Below, in pieces: positions 7,637 to 15,307 of a stretch of DNA of 49,791 nt. The notes under the pieces are model-generated. The model was not told where the DNA came from and ran no database searches. It saw only the letters and a program-made list of their open reading frames with translations. A program made the position numbers and the translations under genes. Source of the stretch: an uncultured Faecalibacterium sp. (lineage in GTDB: Bacteria > Bacillota > Clostridia > Oscillospirales > Ruminococcaceae); the NCBI GenBank assembly GCA_934501115.1, contig CAKSTO010000009.1, forward strand, positions 1 to 49,791, written 5' to 3'. Position 1 is the stretch's first letter, and each line of letters starts with the position of its first letter.

Positions 7637-7726
7637 GCGTTTGCGTCAGCAACGAAAGCCCCAGTGGGGCTTTCGAGTGACCAAACGGTCTGCGAAAGCA
7701 GATGGAGGGGCCTCGCCCCGACAAGT
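7637..7726. repeat. Repeat family C, copy 1 (three hairpins)
   Basis: About 85-90 bases that recur at 28849-28936. Three successive hairpins are present: GAAAGCCCCAGTGGGGCTTTC, TCTGCGAAAGCAGA with a GAAA tetraloop, and GGGGCCTCGCCCC. The two copies differ mostly in loops or at stem ends. Confidence 0.7.
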
Positions 7727-7765
7727 GTTCTTTGTTCTCCTTTTTCCTTTTTTCTGATCCGACTC

Positions 7766-7803
7766 AAAAGCCCCGCTTCTGCGCACAAAGAAGCGGGGCT
7801 TTT
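7766..7803. terminator. Bidirectional terminator between amt and clc
   Basis: AAAAGCCCCGCTTCT pairs with AGAAGCGGGGCTTTT, with A runs on one side and T runs on the other. It ends amt transcription before the clc promoter. Confidence 0.88.
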
Positions 7804-7858
7804 GACACCTTTCTTGCAGGCATGTAATTATCGTATAAGACTCTTTGCCGTTCTTTGG

Positions 7859-7887
7859 TTGACATTGATAGAAAAACATGTTATGTT
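7859..7887 (+). promoter_or_regulatory. Promoter of the ClC-family gene
   Basis: TTGACA (7859-7864), a 17-base spacer and TATGTT (7882-7887). The promoter overlaps an in-frame ATG at 7855, which rules that start out. Confidence 0.75.
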
Positions 7888-7941
7888 TTGGCGCATATAG
7901 ACAAAATCAGATCGAAATTAAGAGAGGTGCGGGGAAGAAAC

Positions 7942-9210
7942 ATGTGGAAAATAAAGGAATGGATCCGGCATTATAAGGAAGCGATCCGGATCTCGCTTCT
8001 GGCGCTGTTCCGCTGGACGCTTCTGGCCGTGTGCACCGGCGTGCTGTGCGGCGGCATCGGAACACTGTTCCATCTGGCAGTGGAATGGGTGACCGAGCAG
8101 CGCGCAGAGCAGGTCTGGCTGCTGTGGCTCCTGCCTGCGGCGGGCATCGCCATCACGGCACTGTATCAGGCGACGGGCTGTGTCGGCAAGGGCACCAACG
8201 ATGTGCTGCGGGCCGTGCAGGACGGCAGCTCGGTGACGCCATGGCTGGTCCCGGCCATCTTTCTGGGCACCGTACTCACCCATCTGTGCGGCGGCTCGGC
8301 CGGCCGCGAAGGCGCAGCGCTGCAGATGGGCGGCAGCATCGGCTGGAATATTGGCCGGGTGCTGCGCTTCAACAATCACGACTGCCGCACGGCTACCGTG
8401 TGCGGCATGGCGGCGTTTTTTTCGGCGCTGTTCGGCACGCCGCTGACGGCAACGCTGTTTGCAATGATGGTGGTGGACGTGGGTCTGATGCTGACCGTGG
8501 CCTTCGTGCCGGGCTTTCTGGCGGCGCTCATTGCGTACGGCATCTCGCTGAAGGCCGGCATCGCGCCCACACAGTTTGTGATGGAAGCACCGCCGCTGGA
8601 TGCCCGGACGGTGGTGCGCACCGCCGTGCTGGCCATGTGCTGCGCGGTGGTGGCGGTCATTTTCTGCCAGATGCTGCACTTTTTTGAGCATGAGATCCCC
8701 AAACTGCTGCCGAACCCGTGGGTGCGGGCTGCTGCAGGCGGTGCGGCTGTGGTGGCGCTGTCCTACCTGATGGGGGTGGGCCGCTATAACGGTGCGGGCA
8801 TGGATGTCATTCTGGATGCCATTGAGCTGGGGCAGGCGCTTCCGTGGGACTTTGTGTGCAAAATGGTGCTCACGGCGCTGACCCTGAGCGTGGGCTTCAA
8901 GGGCGGCGAAGTGGTGCCGAGCTTTTATATCGGTGCAACGTTTGGCTGCGTGGTGGGGCCGCTGCTGGGGCTCCCGGCGGGCTTTTCTGCCGCAGTGGGT
9001 CTGGTGTGCGTGTTCTGCGGGGCGACCAATACGCTGGTGGCTTCCATTGTACTGGCGGCTGAACTGTTCAGCGGAGCCGGGTTTGAGCTGATGGCGCTGG
9101 CCTGCGGCCTGAGCTATATGCTCTCCGGCTATCACAGCCTGTACTCCAGTCAGGGATTCCGCACCAGCAAGCTCTTTTCGGAATTCCTGCAGCCGAAGGA
9201 AGAAAAATGA
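7942..9210 (+). CDS. ClC-family chloride/anion channel or exchanger
   Basis: A 422-residue membrane protein with 10 or more hydrophobic segments. It keeps the ClC gating-glutamate motif (GGSAGREGAALQ near residue 115) and the later KGGEVVPSFYIGATFG motif. The usual GSGIP loop is replaced by GKGTN, so the central anion site is not the textbook one. It is probably a chloride or other halide transporter; no C-terminal CBS domains are present. The start at 7942 is set by the promoter position and a GGGGAAG site. It is a single-gene unit. Which anion it moves cannot be told from sequence. Confidence 0.87.
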   Translation: MWKIKEWIRHYKEAIRISLLALFRWTLLAVCTGVLCGGIGTLFHLAVEWVTEQRAEQVWLLWLLPAAGIAITALYQATGCVGKGTNDVLRAVQDGSSVTPWLVPAIFLGTVLTHLCGGSAGREGAALQMGGSIGWNIGRVLRFNNHDCRTATVCGMAAFFSALFGTPLTATLFAMMVVDVGLMLTVAFVPGFLAALIAYGISLKAGIAPTQFVMEAPPLDARTVVRTAVLAMCCAVVAVIFCQMLHFFEHEIPKLLPNPWVRAAAGGAAVVALSYLMGVGRYNGAGMDVILDAIELGQALPWDFVCKMVLTALTLSVGFKGGEVVPSFYIGATFGCVVGPLLGLPAGFSAAVGLVCVFCGATNTLVASIVLAAELFSGAGFELMALACGLSYMLSGYHSLYSSQGFRTSKLFSEFLQPKEEK

Positions 9211-9235
9211 AGAAAAAATTTCATGGCTGCGTCTC

Positions 9236-9264
9236 TTGATTTTTTCGGCGGGACGTGCTACAAT
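9236..9264 (+). promoter_or_regulatory. Promoter of the thrS T-box transcript
   Basis: TTGATT (9236-9241), a 17-base spacer and TACAAT (9259-9264). Confidence 0.8.
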
Positions 9265-9269
9265 CAGCG

Positions 9270-9545
9270 TAGTTTCATCCTGTAAAAGCGATGATGCGGA
9301 CAAAACGGAGTCTCGTCTCCATGACCCAGAGAGGGCTGCCCCGCAAGGGTGCTGCAAGCAGCCTGCCATGTGCCGGACTTCTACCACCGCAGAGCGCAGA
9401 GGAGAACCTCTGCCGGGTGCGCCCGTTACAGCACAGCGAGTGGCACGCATCGGCGTGCAATTCGGGTGGAACCGTGGAACGTTTCTGATTTTTTCAGGCG
9501 CTTCATCCCGTGAGTAAGTGTGCGGGATGAAGCGCTTTTTTGTTT
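9270..9545 (+). promoter_or_regulatory. T-box riboswitch with terminator (thrS leader)
   Basis: The antiterminator signature TTCGGGTGGAACCGTGG lies at 9461-9477. A 13-bp intrinsic terminator follows, with GCGCTTCATCCCG (9498-9510) pairing with CGGGATGAAGCGC (9523-9535) and then a T tract. The upstream half has the AGCGATGATGCGGAC opening of stem I. A threonine specifier ACC can be placed at 9383-9385 or 9386-9388 on the 3' side of stem I. Uncharged tRNA-Thr should bind and allow thrS transcription. Confidence 0.92.
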
Positions 9546-9573
9546 TACTTTATCTGTCAAAGGAGCAAACATT

Positions 9574-11364
9574 ATGAAGATCATCTATAAGGACGGCCAT
9601 GTGGACGAGTGCCCGCAGGATCAGGAACTGCACGTTATCCGCCACACCGCAGCCCACATCATGGCGCAGGCCATCAAGCGCCTGTATCCGCAGGCTGACT
9701 TTGCCTTCGGCCCTGCCACCGAGAACGGCTTCTACTACGATGTCGATCTGGGCGACCAGAAGCTCAGCGACGAGGATCTGGCAAACATCGAAAAAGAGAT
9801 GCGCAAGATCGTCAAGGAGAATCTGCCCATCAAGCCCTTCATCCTGCCCCGCGCCGAGGCCGTGAAGCTGATGGAAGAGCGCAAGGAGAACTACAAGATC
9901 GAGCACATGGCGGATCTGGCCGATGAGACCGAGTTCAGCTTCTTCCAGCAGGGCGAGTACGTGGATATGTGCATCGGACCCCACCTGACCTACACCAAGG
10001 CGCTGAAGGCCTTCAAGATCACCCAGCAGTCCGGCGCATACTGGAAGAACGACAAGGAAAACAAGATGCTGACCCGTATCAACGGCGTGGCCTTCCGCAA
10101 TCAGGAAGAGCTGGACGCATGGGAGAAGGAGCAGCAGGAGGCCCGCGAGCGCGATCACCGCAAGATCGGCAAGGAGATGGGCCTGTTCATGACCGACGAC
10201 CTGGTGGGCCGCGGCCTGCCCATGTTCCTGCCCGCAGGCTACACCGTCTGGCAGGAGCTGGAGAACTATATCAAGGCCAAGGAGCGTGCACGCGGCTACC
10301 TGCACGTTATGACGCCCTGCATCGGCACTGTGAACCTGTACAAGACCTCCGGCCACTGGGATCACTACCGCGAGAACATGTTCCCCGCCATGGAGATGGA
10401 GGGCGAGAGCTATGTCCTGCGCCCCATGAACTGCCCCCACCACATGATGATCTACGCAAATCATCCCCACTCCTACCGCGACCTGCCCATGCGCATCGGT
10501 GAGATCGCCCACGACTTCCGCTATGAGTCCTCCGGCACCCTGAAGGGCATTGAGCGCGGCCGTCACTTCTGCCAGAACGACGCACACCTGTTCTGCACGC
10601 CGGAGCAGATCAAGAGCGAGGTCGCAGACGTCTGCAACCTGATCTTCGAGACCTACAAGGACTTCAACATCACCGATTACCGCTGTGTTCTGAGCCTGCG
10701 GGATCCTGCTGATAAAAAGAAGTATCATGACGACGACGCGATGTGGAACCATGCGGAGAACGCTCTGCGCGAGGTTCTGACCGAGCTGGGCATCCACTTC
10801 ACCGAGGAGATCGGCGAGGCCGCTTTCTATGGCCCGAAGCTGGACGTGAACGTCAAGCCTGCTGTGGGTGCCGAGTACACCCTGTCCACCTGCCAGCTGG
10901 ACTTCTGCCTGCCCGCAAAGTTCCACCTGACCTACGTAGACAAGGATGGCACCGAAAAGACCCCTGTGGTGCTGCACCGCGCCATTCTGGGCTCTCTGGA
11001 TCGCTTTATGGCCTACCTGATCGAAGAGACCAAGGGCAAGTTCCCCACATGGCTGGCACCTGTACAGGTCAAGGTGCTGCCCGTGTCTGAAAAGACGCTG
11101 GACTACGCCGAGAGCGTTACCGAGAAGCTGGTGGAAGCCGGCATCCGTGTGGCTCTGGATGACGATAACCAGAAGATCGGCTACAAGATCCGTGCCGCAC
11201 AGCAGGTGGATCGTGTGCCCTATATGCTGGTTCTGGGTGCCAAGGAAGCCGAGGCCGGCAACATCTCCGTGCGTGACCGCAAGGGCGAGACCACTGCCAT
11301 GGAGCTGGATGCCTTTATCGCAAAGGTGACGGACGAGATCCGGAACCGCACCTACAACGCCTGA
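9574..11364 (+). CDS. thrS: Threonyl-tRNA synthetase lacking the TGS domain
   Basis: Charges tRNA-Thr. The 596 residues contain the editing (N2) domain from about residue 20, with HTAAH and the Cys-containing MCIGPHL segment, then the class II catalytic core. That core shows motif 2 (FRYESSGTLKGIERGRHF) and the zinc ligands (MNCPHHM, HLF). The C-terminal anticodon-binding domain begins near residue 490. The N-terminal ubiquitin-like TGS domain of the usual 640-residue enzyme is missing; only about 20 residues precede the editing domain. AAAGGAG supports the ATG at 9574; an earlier in-frame start at 9520 lies inside the terminator hairpin. Confidence 0.95.
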   Translation: MKIIYKDGHVDECPQDQELHVIRHTAAHIMAQAIKRLYPQADFAFGPATENGFYYDVDLGDQKLSDEDLANIEKEMRKIVKENLPIKPFILPRAEAVKLMEERKENYKIEHMADLADETEFSFFQQGEYVDMCIGPHLTYTKALKAFKITQQSGAYWKNDKENKMLTRINGVAFRNQEELDAWEKEQQEARERDHRKIGKEMGLFMTDDLVGRGLPMFLPAGYTVWQELENYIKAKERARGYLHVMTPCIGTVNLYKTSGHWDHYRENMFPAMEMEGESYVLRPMNCPHHMMIYANHPHSYRDLPMRIGEIAHDFRYESSGTLKGIERGRHFCQNDAHLFCTPEQIKSEVADVCNLIFETYKDFNITDYRCVLSLRDPADKKKYHDDDAMWNHAENALREVLTELGIHFTEEIGEAAFYGPKLDVNVKPAVGAEYTLSTCQLDFCLPAKFHLTYVDKDGTEKTPVVLHRAILGSLDRFMAYLIEETKGKFPTWLAPVQVKVLPVSEKTLDYAESVTEKLVEAGIRVALDDDNQKIGYKIRAAQQVDRVPYMLVLGAKEAEAGNISVRDRKGETTAMELDAFIAKVTDEIRNRTYNA

Positions 11365-11387
11365 TCGATCTTCTGAAAAAATGAGCA

Positions 11388-11427
11388 AAGCGCCGCTTTC
11401 CCTTTGCCGGGAGGGCGGCGCTTTTTT
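11388..11427 (+). terminator. Terminator after thrS
   Basis: AAAGCGCCGC pairs with GCGGCGCTTT and ends in TTTTTT. Confidence 0.88.
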
Positions 11428-11451
11428 ACACACGAAATTGTGAATTTTTCG

Positions 11452-11488
11452 TGCAATGTATTGCAATTGATGTGCAATGCACTATAAT
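11452..11488 (+). promoter_or_regulatory. Promoter and candidate operator of the toxin-antitoxin pair
   Basis: TTGCAA (11461-11466), a 16-base spacer and a consensus TATAAT (11483-11488). Two near-palindromes overlap it: TGCAATGTATTGCA (11452-11465) and GTGCAATGCAC (11472-11482). They share a TGCAAT half-site and are spaced as expected for a ribbon-helix-helix antitoxin repressing its own promoter. Confidence 0.7.
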
Positions 11489-11511
11489 AAAGCTGAAGGG
11501 AGCTGAGAAAT

Positions 11512-11784
11512 ATGGCAACGACGAATGTTAGCATCCGCATGGATACCGAACTGAAAGCACAGGCAGATGAGCTGTTTGCAGAGCTGGGTATGAACCTTTC
11601 CACGGCGTTCAATATTTTTGTCCGGCAGTCTCTGCGTGAGGGTGGCATCCCGTTCGAAATTCATACCGACCGGCCGAACAAGGAGACCATTGCGGCTATG
11701 CTGGAAGCTGAGCGCATTGCAAAAGACCCGAATGTGAAAAAGTATTCTGATGTAGAAGAAGCGCTTCGGGAGCTGAAGCGATGA
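11512..11784 (+). CDS. RelB/DinJ-family antitoxin
   Basis: A 90-residue type II antitoxin. Its N-terminal 50 residues form a ribbon-helix-helix DNA-binding fold (TNVSIRMDTELKAQADEL, then MNLSTAFNIFVRQS), as in RelB/DinJ. The acidic and basic C-terminal half would wrap the toxin. Its stop overlaps the toxin start by four bases (ATGA), so the two are translationally coupled. The promoter palindromes suggest autoregulation. Confidence 0.92.
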   Translation: MATTNVSIRMDTELKAQADELFAELGMNLSTAFNIFVRQSLREGGIPFEIHTDRPNKETIAAMLEAERIAKDPNVKKYSDVEEALRELKR

Positions 11785-12062
11785 GCTACGATGTCGTCTG
11801 GACGAATGCGTTCAAAAAAGACTACAAGTTGGCTATGAAACGTCATATGCCGCTGGATCTTCTGGATGATATCATTCGTGTATTATCGCGCGGTGAACCC
11901 CTGCCGGAAAAGAACCGTGACCATGCATTAACGGGTGACTGGGTCGGGCACCGGGAATGCCACATTCAGCCGGACTGGCTGCTGATCTACCGCATTGAAG
12001 GCGATGTTCTGGTGCTGACGCTGGCGCGTACCGGCAGCCACAGTGACCTGTTTGGAAAATAA
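11781..12062 (+). CDS. YafQ-family mRNA interferase toxin
   Basis: A 93-residue RelE/ParE-superfamily toxin of the YafQ type, which cuts mRNA on the ribosome. Residues important in E. coli YafQ appear to be kept: His in DHALTG, His, Asp and Trp in ECHIQPDWLLIY, and the C-terminal His in GSHSDLF. The toxin therefore looks intact. It is paired with the upstream antitoxin and closed by a terminator shared with the convergent membrane gene. Confidence 0.92.
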   Translation: MSYDVVWTNAFKKDYKLAMKRHMPLDLLDDIIRVLSRGEPLPEKNRDHALTGDWVGHRECHIQPDWLLIYRIEGDVLVLTLARTGSHSDLFGK

Positions 12063-12067
12063 AAACA

Positions 12068-12103
12068 GGGAAGGCTCTGTTCCGATCGGAACGGGGCCTT
12101 CCC
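12068..12103. terminator. Terminator between toxin and convergent membrane gene
   Basis: GGGAAGGC (12068-12075) pairs with GCCTTCCC (12096-12103), with an inner GTTCCGATCGGAAC palindrome. T runs are weak on the plus side. Confidence 0.65.
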
Positions 12104-12129
12104 TTATGCTCTATATTCCGTAAAAAGAG

Positions 12130-12651
12130 TTATGTGTTTTCCTTCTGAGCGCTCTTCACGGCCAGCGCCTTGGCGGGCTTCATCAGCAGCACGCACACAC
12201 CGTTGAAGATGACAGAACCTACGATGAAGGTGATGAAGAACTGGGGCAGGTGAGTGGCCAGAGCGGTGGTGTCAATGCAGGCCACGGTCAGGTAAGCAAA
12301 GCCCACGTTGTTCAGCACCTTGGGTGCGTAGGGGTGCAGGATGATGAGGATGAACAGCACTACGGCCAGCGGGATGAGGAAGCCGAAGAAACCGCCCAGA
12401 ATGGGGGTCAGAGCCGTGATGGACAGCAGGGCGATCACGGTGAGGATCAGACCCACAAGGCCGCCCAGCTCGACGGTGACAAAGCGATCCTTGACATCGC
12501 CTTCCAGCGTGAACATCATGATGTTGCTCAGGAAGATCAGCCAGCTGTACTCCATGCCGGTCACATGGATGATGGCGTTGGCGATCAGGATCCACACCAG
12601 CAGCATCAGGCGGAAATACAGCAGAAAGCGCTTGGTAACGGCTTCGTTCAT
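12130..12651 (-). CDS. Hypothetical multi-spanning membrane protein
   Basis: A 173-residue protein with about five hydrophobic segments (roughly residues 10-30, 34-48, 60-83, 86-106 and 134-158) and a Lys-rich end. A short charged loop (LEGDVKDRF) near residue 50 separates segments two and three. I do not recognise a family with certainty; size and topology resemble small DUF1097-like proteins. It has its own promoter, so it is an independent unit. Confidence 0.7.
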   Translation of the reverse strand: MNEAVTKRFLLYFRLMLLVWILIANAIIHVTGMEYSWLIFLSNIMMFTLEGDVKDRFVTVELGGLVGLILTVIALLSITALTPILGGFFGFLIPLAVVLFILIILHPYAPKVLNNVGFAYLTVACIDTTALATHLPQFFITFIVGSVIFNGVCVLLMKPAKALAVKSAQKENT

Positions 12652-12740
12652 GATAAAATACCTCTTTCTTGGTTGGATCGGAAAGCTGTGCTTTCTCTTA
12701 AAAACGTGTTTTGGCAGGCAAAACCTGCACTAATATCGCC

Positions 12741-12769
12741 ATTATACAATATTTACATGCCAAAAACAA
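12741..12769 (-). promoter_or_regulatory. Promoter of the minus-strand membrane gene
   Basis: On the minus strand, TTGTTT (12769-12764), a 17-base spacer and TATAAT (12746-12741). Confidence 0.75.
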
Positions 12770-12826
12770 GAGTTTGGCAAGATAAAATTGCAGATACTGG
12801 AAATTTTGACTTGCAGAATGAAGCGG

Positions 12827-12867
12827 CGATTGAAAAATGGCAGAGCGAAGCGGAGCCATTTCAAATT
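12827..12867. repeat. Repeat family B, solo end hairpin
   Basis: CGATTGAAAAATGGC, the 13-base loop AGAGCGAAGCGGA, then GCCATTTCAAATTG form one palindrome. It matches the right end of the 28.6-kb element but lacks the long TGCG-loop hairpin. The promoter of the following gene begins inside its last bases. Confidence 0.7.
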
Positions 12868-12894
12868 GTTTTTCTGTCCGGAATGGAGTATAAT
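12866..12894 (+). promoter_or_regulatory. Promoter of the nucleotidyltransferase gene
   Basis: TTGTTT (12866-12871), a 17-base spacer and a consensus TATAAT (12889-12894). The -35 is partly supplied by the end of the repeat. Confidence 0.78.
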
Positions 12895-12947
12895 GAAACC
12901 ATGAATATTCTGCCGCAGCTGCGGCTCAGATACGGGAGGAACCTTAT

Positions 12948-13868
12948 ATGAAGAAACCAGTACTTGTGGTCATGGCAGCAGGCATGGGCAGCCGTTACGG
13001 CGGCATGAAGCAGATCGATCCGGTGGGCCCCAATGGTCAGGTCATCGTGGACTATTCCATCTACGATGCCCACCGTGCAGGCTTTGACACCGTGATCTTT
13101 ATCATCAAGCATGAGATCGAGGATGCGTTCAAAGCGGCCATCGGCGACCGTCTTTCCCGGGTGATGGACGTGAAATACGCCTTCCAGCAGCTGGAAGAGC
13201 TGCCTGCGGGCTTTTCGGTGCCGGAAGGCCGCGTGAAGCCCTGGGGCACCTGCCACGCCGTGCTGGCCGCAAAGGATCTCATTGACGGCCCGTTCGCGGT
13301 CATCAACGCCGATGATTATTACGGCCCGGAAGCCTTTCAGGTCATGTACGATTATCTGTCCACCCATGAGGATGGCGCATTTTATGATTACTGCATGGTG
13401 AGCTACCTGCTGCAGAACACCGTTTCCGAAAATGGCAGCGTGGCGCGCGGCGTCTGCGTGACCAACCCCGACGGCACCCTGCACAGCGTCACCGAGCGCA
13501 CCCGGATCGAAACGTACGAAAACGGCGTCCATTATACCGAGGACGGCGGTGCGAGCTGGATCGACCTGCCCGGTGAGACCCCGGTGAGCATGAATCTGTG
13601 GGGCTTTGGCAGGAGCTTTCTGGTGGAAGCTGAGCAGCGCTTCGCGGGCTGGCTGACCGAAAATCTGCCGAAGAATCCGCTCAAGTGCGAGTATTTCCTG
13701 CCGCTGGTCGTCACAGAGCTGATCGAAGAGAATAAGGCAAAGATCCGGGTCTTGCGCAGCACCGACAAGTGGTACGGCGTTACCTATCGGGAGGACAAGC
13801 CTTTGGTGGTGCAGGCCATTGCCCGCAAGACCGCCGAGGGTCAGTACCCCGAAGATCTGTGGAACTGA
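12948..13868 (+). CDS. Sugar-phosphate nucleotidyltransferase-like protein
   Basis: A 306-residue protein with an N-terminal nucleotide-binding signature (MAAGMGSRYGGMKQ, residues 9-22) of the NTP_transferase fold and an INADDYYG metal-binding segment near residue 120. No C-terminal left-handed beta-helix is present, so it is not GlmU- or GlgC-like in full. It probably activates a sugar phosphate or related alcohol phosphate with a nucleotide. The substrate is unknown and the gene stands alone between its promoter and a terminator. The start has a GGAGGAA site. Confidence 0.82.
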   Translation: MKKPVLVVMAAGMGSRYGGMKQIDPVGPNGQVIVDYSIYDAHRAGFDTVIFIIKHEIEDAFKAAIGDRLSRVMDVKYAFQQLEELPAGFSVPEGRVKPWGTCHAVLAAKDLIDGPFAVINADDYYGPEAFQVMYDYLSTHEDGAFYDYCMVSYLLQNTVSENGSVARGVCVTNPDGTLHSVTERTRIETYENGVHYTEDGGASWIDLPGETPVSMNLWGFGRSFLVEAEQRFAGWLTENLPKNPLKCEYFLPLVVTELIEENKAKIRVLRSTDKWYGVTYREDKPLVVQAIARKTAEGQYPEDLWN

Positions 13869-13874
13869 ACATAG

Positions 13875-13917
13875 AAAAAAACAACTGCCGGCCGGTTCAG
13901 GCTGGCAGTTGTTTTTT
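13875..13917. terminator. Bidirectional terminator
   Basis: AAAAAACAACTGCC pairs with GGCAGTTGTTTTTT, so it can serve both the nucleotidyltransferase gene and the convergent minus-strand gene. Confidence 0.88.
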
Positions 13918-13938
13918 GTGTGACCGGCCGTAGAGCGG

Positions 13939-15012
13939 TCAGGCGTCTTTCTTTTCGTCGTCGCTTTTGCGGGGCAGACGGCTGCGCAGAGATTTGAGCG
14001 TGGTCTTCTTCACACCGTGCTTCAGGTCGGGGAAGGCGCGCAACATACGGCGGGGGCCGACGATGCGGGGCGTGCGCAGCAGCTGTGCCTGCATCTCGTC
14101 GCTGCGAGCCTGCAGTTCTTCGGCCAGCTGCTCCAGACGCAGCAGCTCGGCGGCGCGCTCTGCGGTGCCCTTTGCGGCGAGCTTTGCAGCATTTGCGGCT
14201 TCGGTAGCGTTGAGCTTTGCAATCTCAGAAGCGTGCTTTGCGGCGTCCATGGCTTCGTCGGCCTTGGCACGGACAGCGGCCATGGTCTCGCGCAGGCTGT
14301 GCTTCTCCGGGGCTGCTTCGCGGGCTTCAGCCGCGGCCAGCTTCAGCTGCAGGCGCTGCTCGTCCAGCTTCTGGTCGGCAGACAGGGTGGTGGTGCCCAG
14401 CAGCTGGGTCATGGCATCGCTGACGGCGTGGATACTGTCGGCCAGCTGTTCCATGGTTTCCAGCGTCCGGTTCAGGCCGGAAGCCGCAAAAGCAGTGGCC
14501 ACCACGTCGACGGCGTAGATCGCGTAAAAAATGCACATGAGGATCAGCCCGACGAGGGGCGGGATCATATCCACAAGCCCTGCAATGATGGGGTGGGCGA
14601 TCTTCATGACCACCAGTGTGCCCACGCCCCACAGCAGGCAGAACTCCAGACAGATGTAGCCGCCAATGTTGAACGGGAAGTCGCTGTAATCCCACCAGCG
14701 GGTGTGGTAGATCTTTTCCAGCGCCCAGCCGCCCACCAGCTCCAGTGCACTGGGCAGGATGACGCCGCCGAGGTACAGCAGGATCACGTTGCCCTGCAAG
14801 GGCGTCAGGGCGAACAGAACGATGATCATGCCAAAGCCATAGATGGGGCAGACCGGGCCATTCAGAAAGCCGCGGTTCACCAGCTCGCCGGTGGTGGCTG
14901 CGGCATAAATGACCTCCAGACACCACCCGACGCAGGAGTAGATGAGAAAATACGCAAAAATGTGATACAGCGAAAAGCCGCACACCATGGTATCCGTGAA
15001 AAAGGAAAGCAT
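13939..15012 (-). CDS. ABC_trans_CmpB-type membrane protein with helical tail
   Basis: A 357-residue protein. Residues 1 to about 180 hold five to six membrane segments with motifs of the 'putative ABC transporter type IV' family PF06541 (YSCVGWCLEVIYAA, NRGFLNGPVCPIYG, WWDYSDFPFNIGGYICLEF). Residues about 180-300 are rich in Ala, Glu and Lys and probably form long helices or coiled coil; the last 40 are basic. No partner ATPase lies nearby, so the transport role is doubtful. It is the last gene of a minus-strand group after trmB and a DUF6472 gene. Confidence 0.82.
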   Translation of the reverse strand: MLSFFTDTMVCGFSLYHIFAYFLIYSCVGWCLEVIYAAATTGELVNRGFLNGPVCPIYGFGMIIVLFALTPLQGNVILLYLGGVILPSALELVGGWALEKIYHTRWWDYSDFPFNIGGYICLEFCLLWGVGTLVVMKIAHPIIAGLVDMIPPLVGLILMCIFYAIYAVDVVATAFAASGLNRTLETMEQLADSIHAVSDAMTQLLGTTTLSADQKLDEQRLQLKLAAAEAREAAPEKHSLRETMAAVRAKADEAMDAAKHASEIAKLNATEAANAAKLAAKGTAERAAELLRLEQLAEELQARSDEMQAQLLRTPRIVGPRRMLRAFPDLKHGVKKTTLKSLRSRLPRKSDDEKKDA

Positions 15013-15034
15013 AAAACACCTCCAGGATGAACGT

Positions 15035-15114
15035 CCTCGCCCTCTCCGTCATTGCTCACGGAATGCCACCTCTCCCAAGGGGGAATCTGGCGCAAAGCGC
15101 CTGAGAGGGTGAGG
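15035..15114. repeat. Repeat family A, copy 4 (short form)
   Basis: Runs from CCTCGCCCTCTCCGTC to CTGAGAGGGTGAGG with a GGCGCAAAGCGCC hairpin. It lies between the DUF6472 gene and the membrane protein gene, inside the probable transcript of both. Confidence 0.78.
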
Positions 15115-15127
15115 CTGCTGCCCCTGA

Positions 15128-15307
15128 TTAAAGTTGTTTGTTTACGATCTTGTATTCGTCGCCCAGCTCAAAAAATGGGCAGGCGGCAGTCGTGCGGGAG
15201 AGATAGCGCGCCATCTCGTCCTCATCCAGCGAACCGCCCTCGGCGCAGTAATAGCTGCCGGTTTCGTCCTGCACATTGTTCAGGCAGATCTCACAGGGAT
15301 CATTCAT
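15128..15307 (-). CDS. Small cysteine-containing protein, DUF6472-like
   Basis: A 59-residue reading frame that starts with MNDPCEICLNN and ends with EYKIVNKQL. It has Cys residues at 5, 8, 21 and 43 (CEIC, YYC, ACPFF) and an acidic LDEDEMARYL segment. This matches small DUF6472 proteins of Clostridia and may bind a metal. Its start codon overlaps the 3' end of trmB by eight bases, so the two are probably co-translated. The function is unknown. Confidence 0.82.
   Translation of the reverse strand: MNDPCEICLNNVQDETGSYYCAEGGSLDEDEMARYLSRTTAACPFFELGDEYKIVNKQL

Noticed and set aside
9550..11466. Minus-strand open frame (638 codons) opposite thrS
   Set aside because: Shadow of thrS: the Leu/Val/Gly/His-rich translation has no family likeness and no ribosome site.
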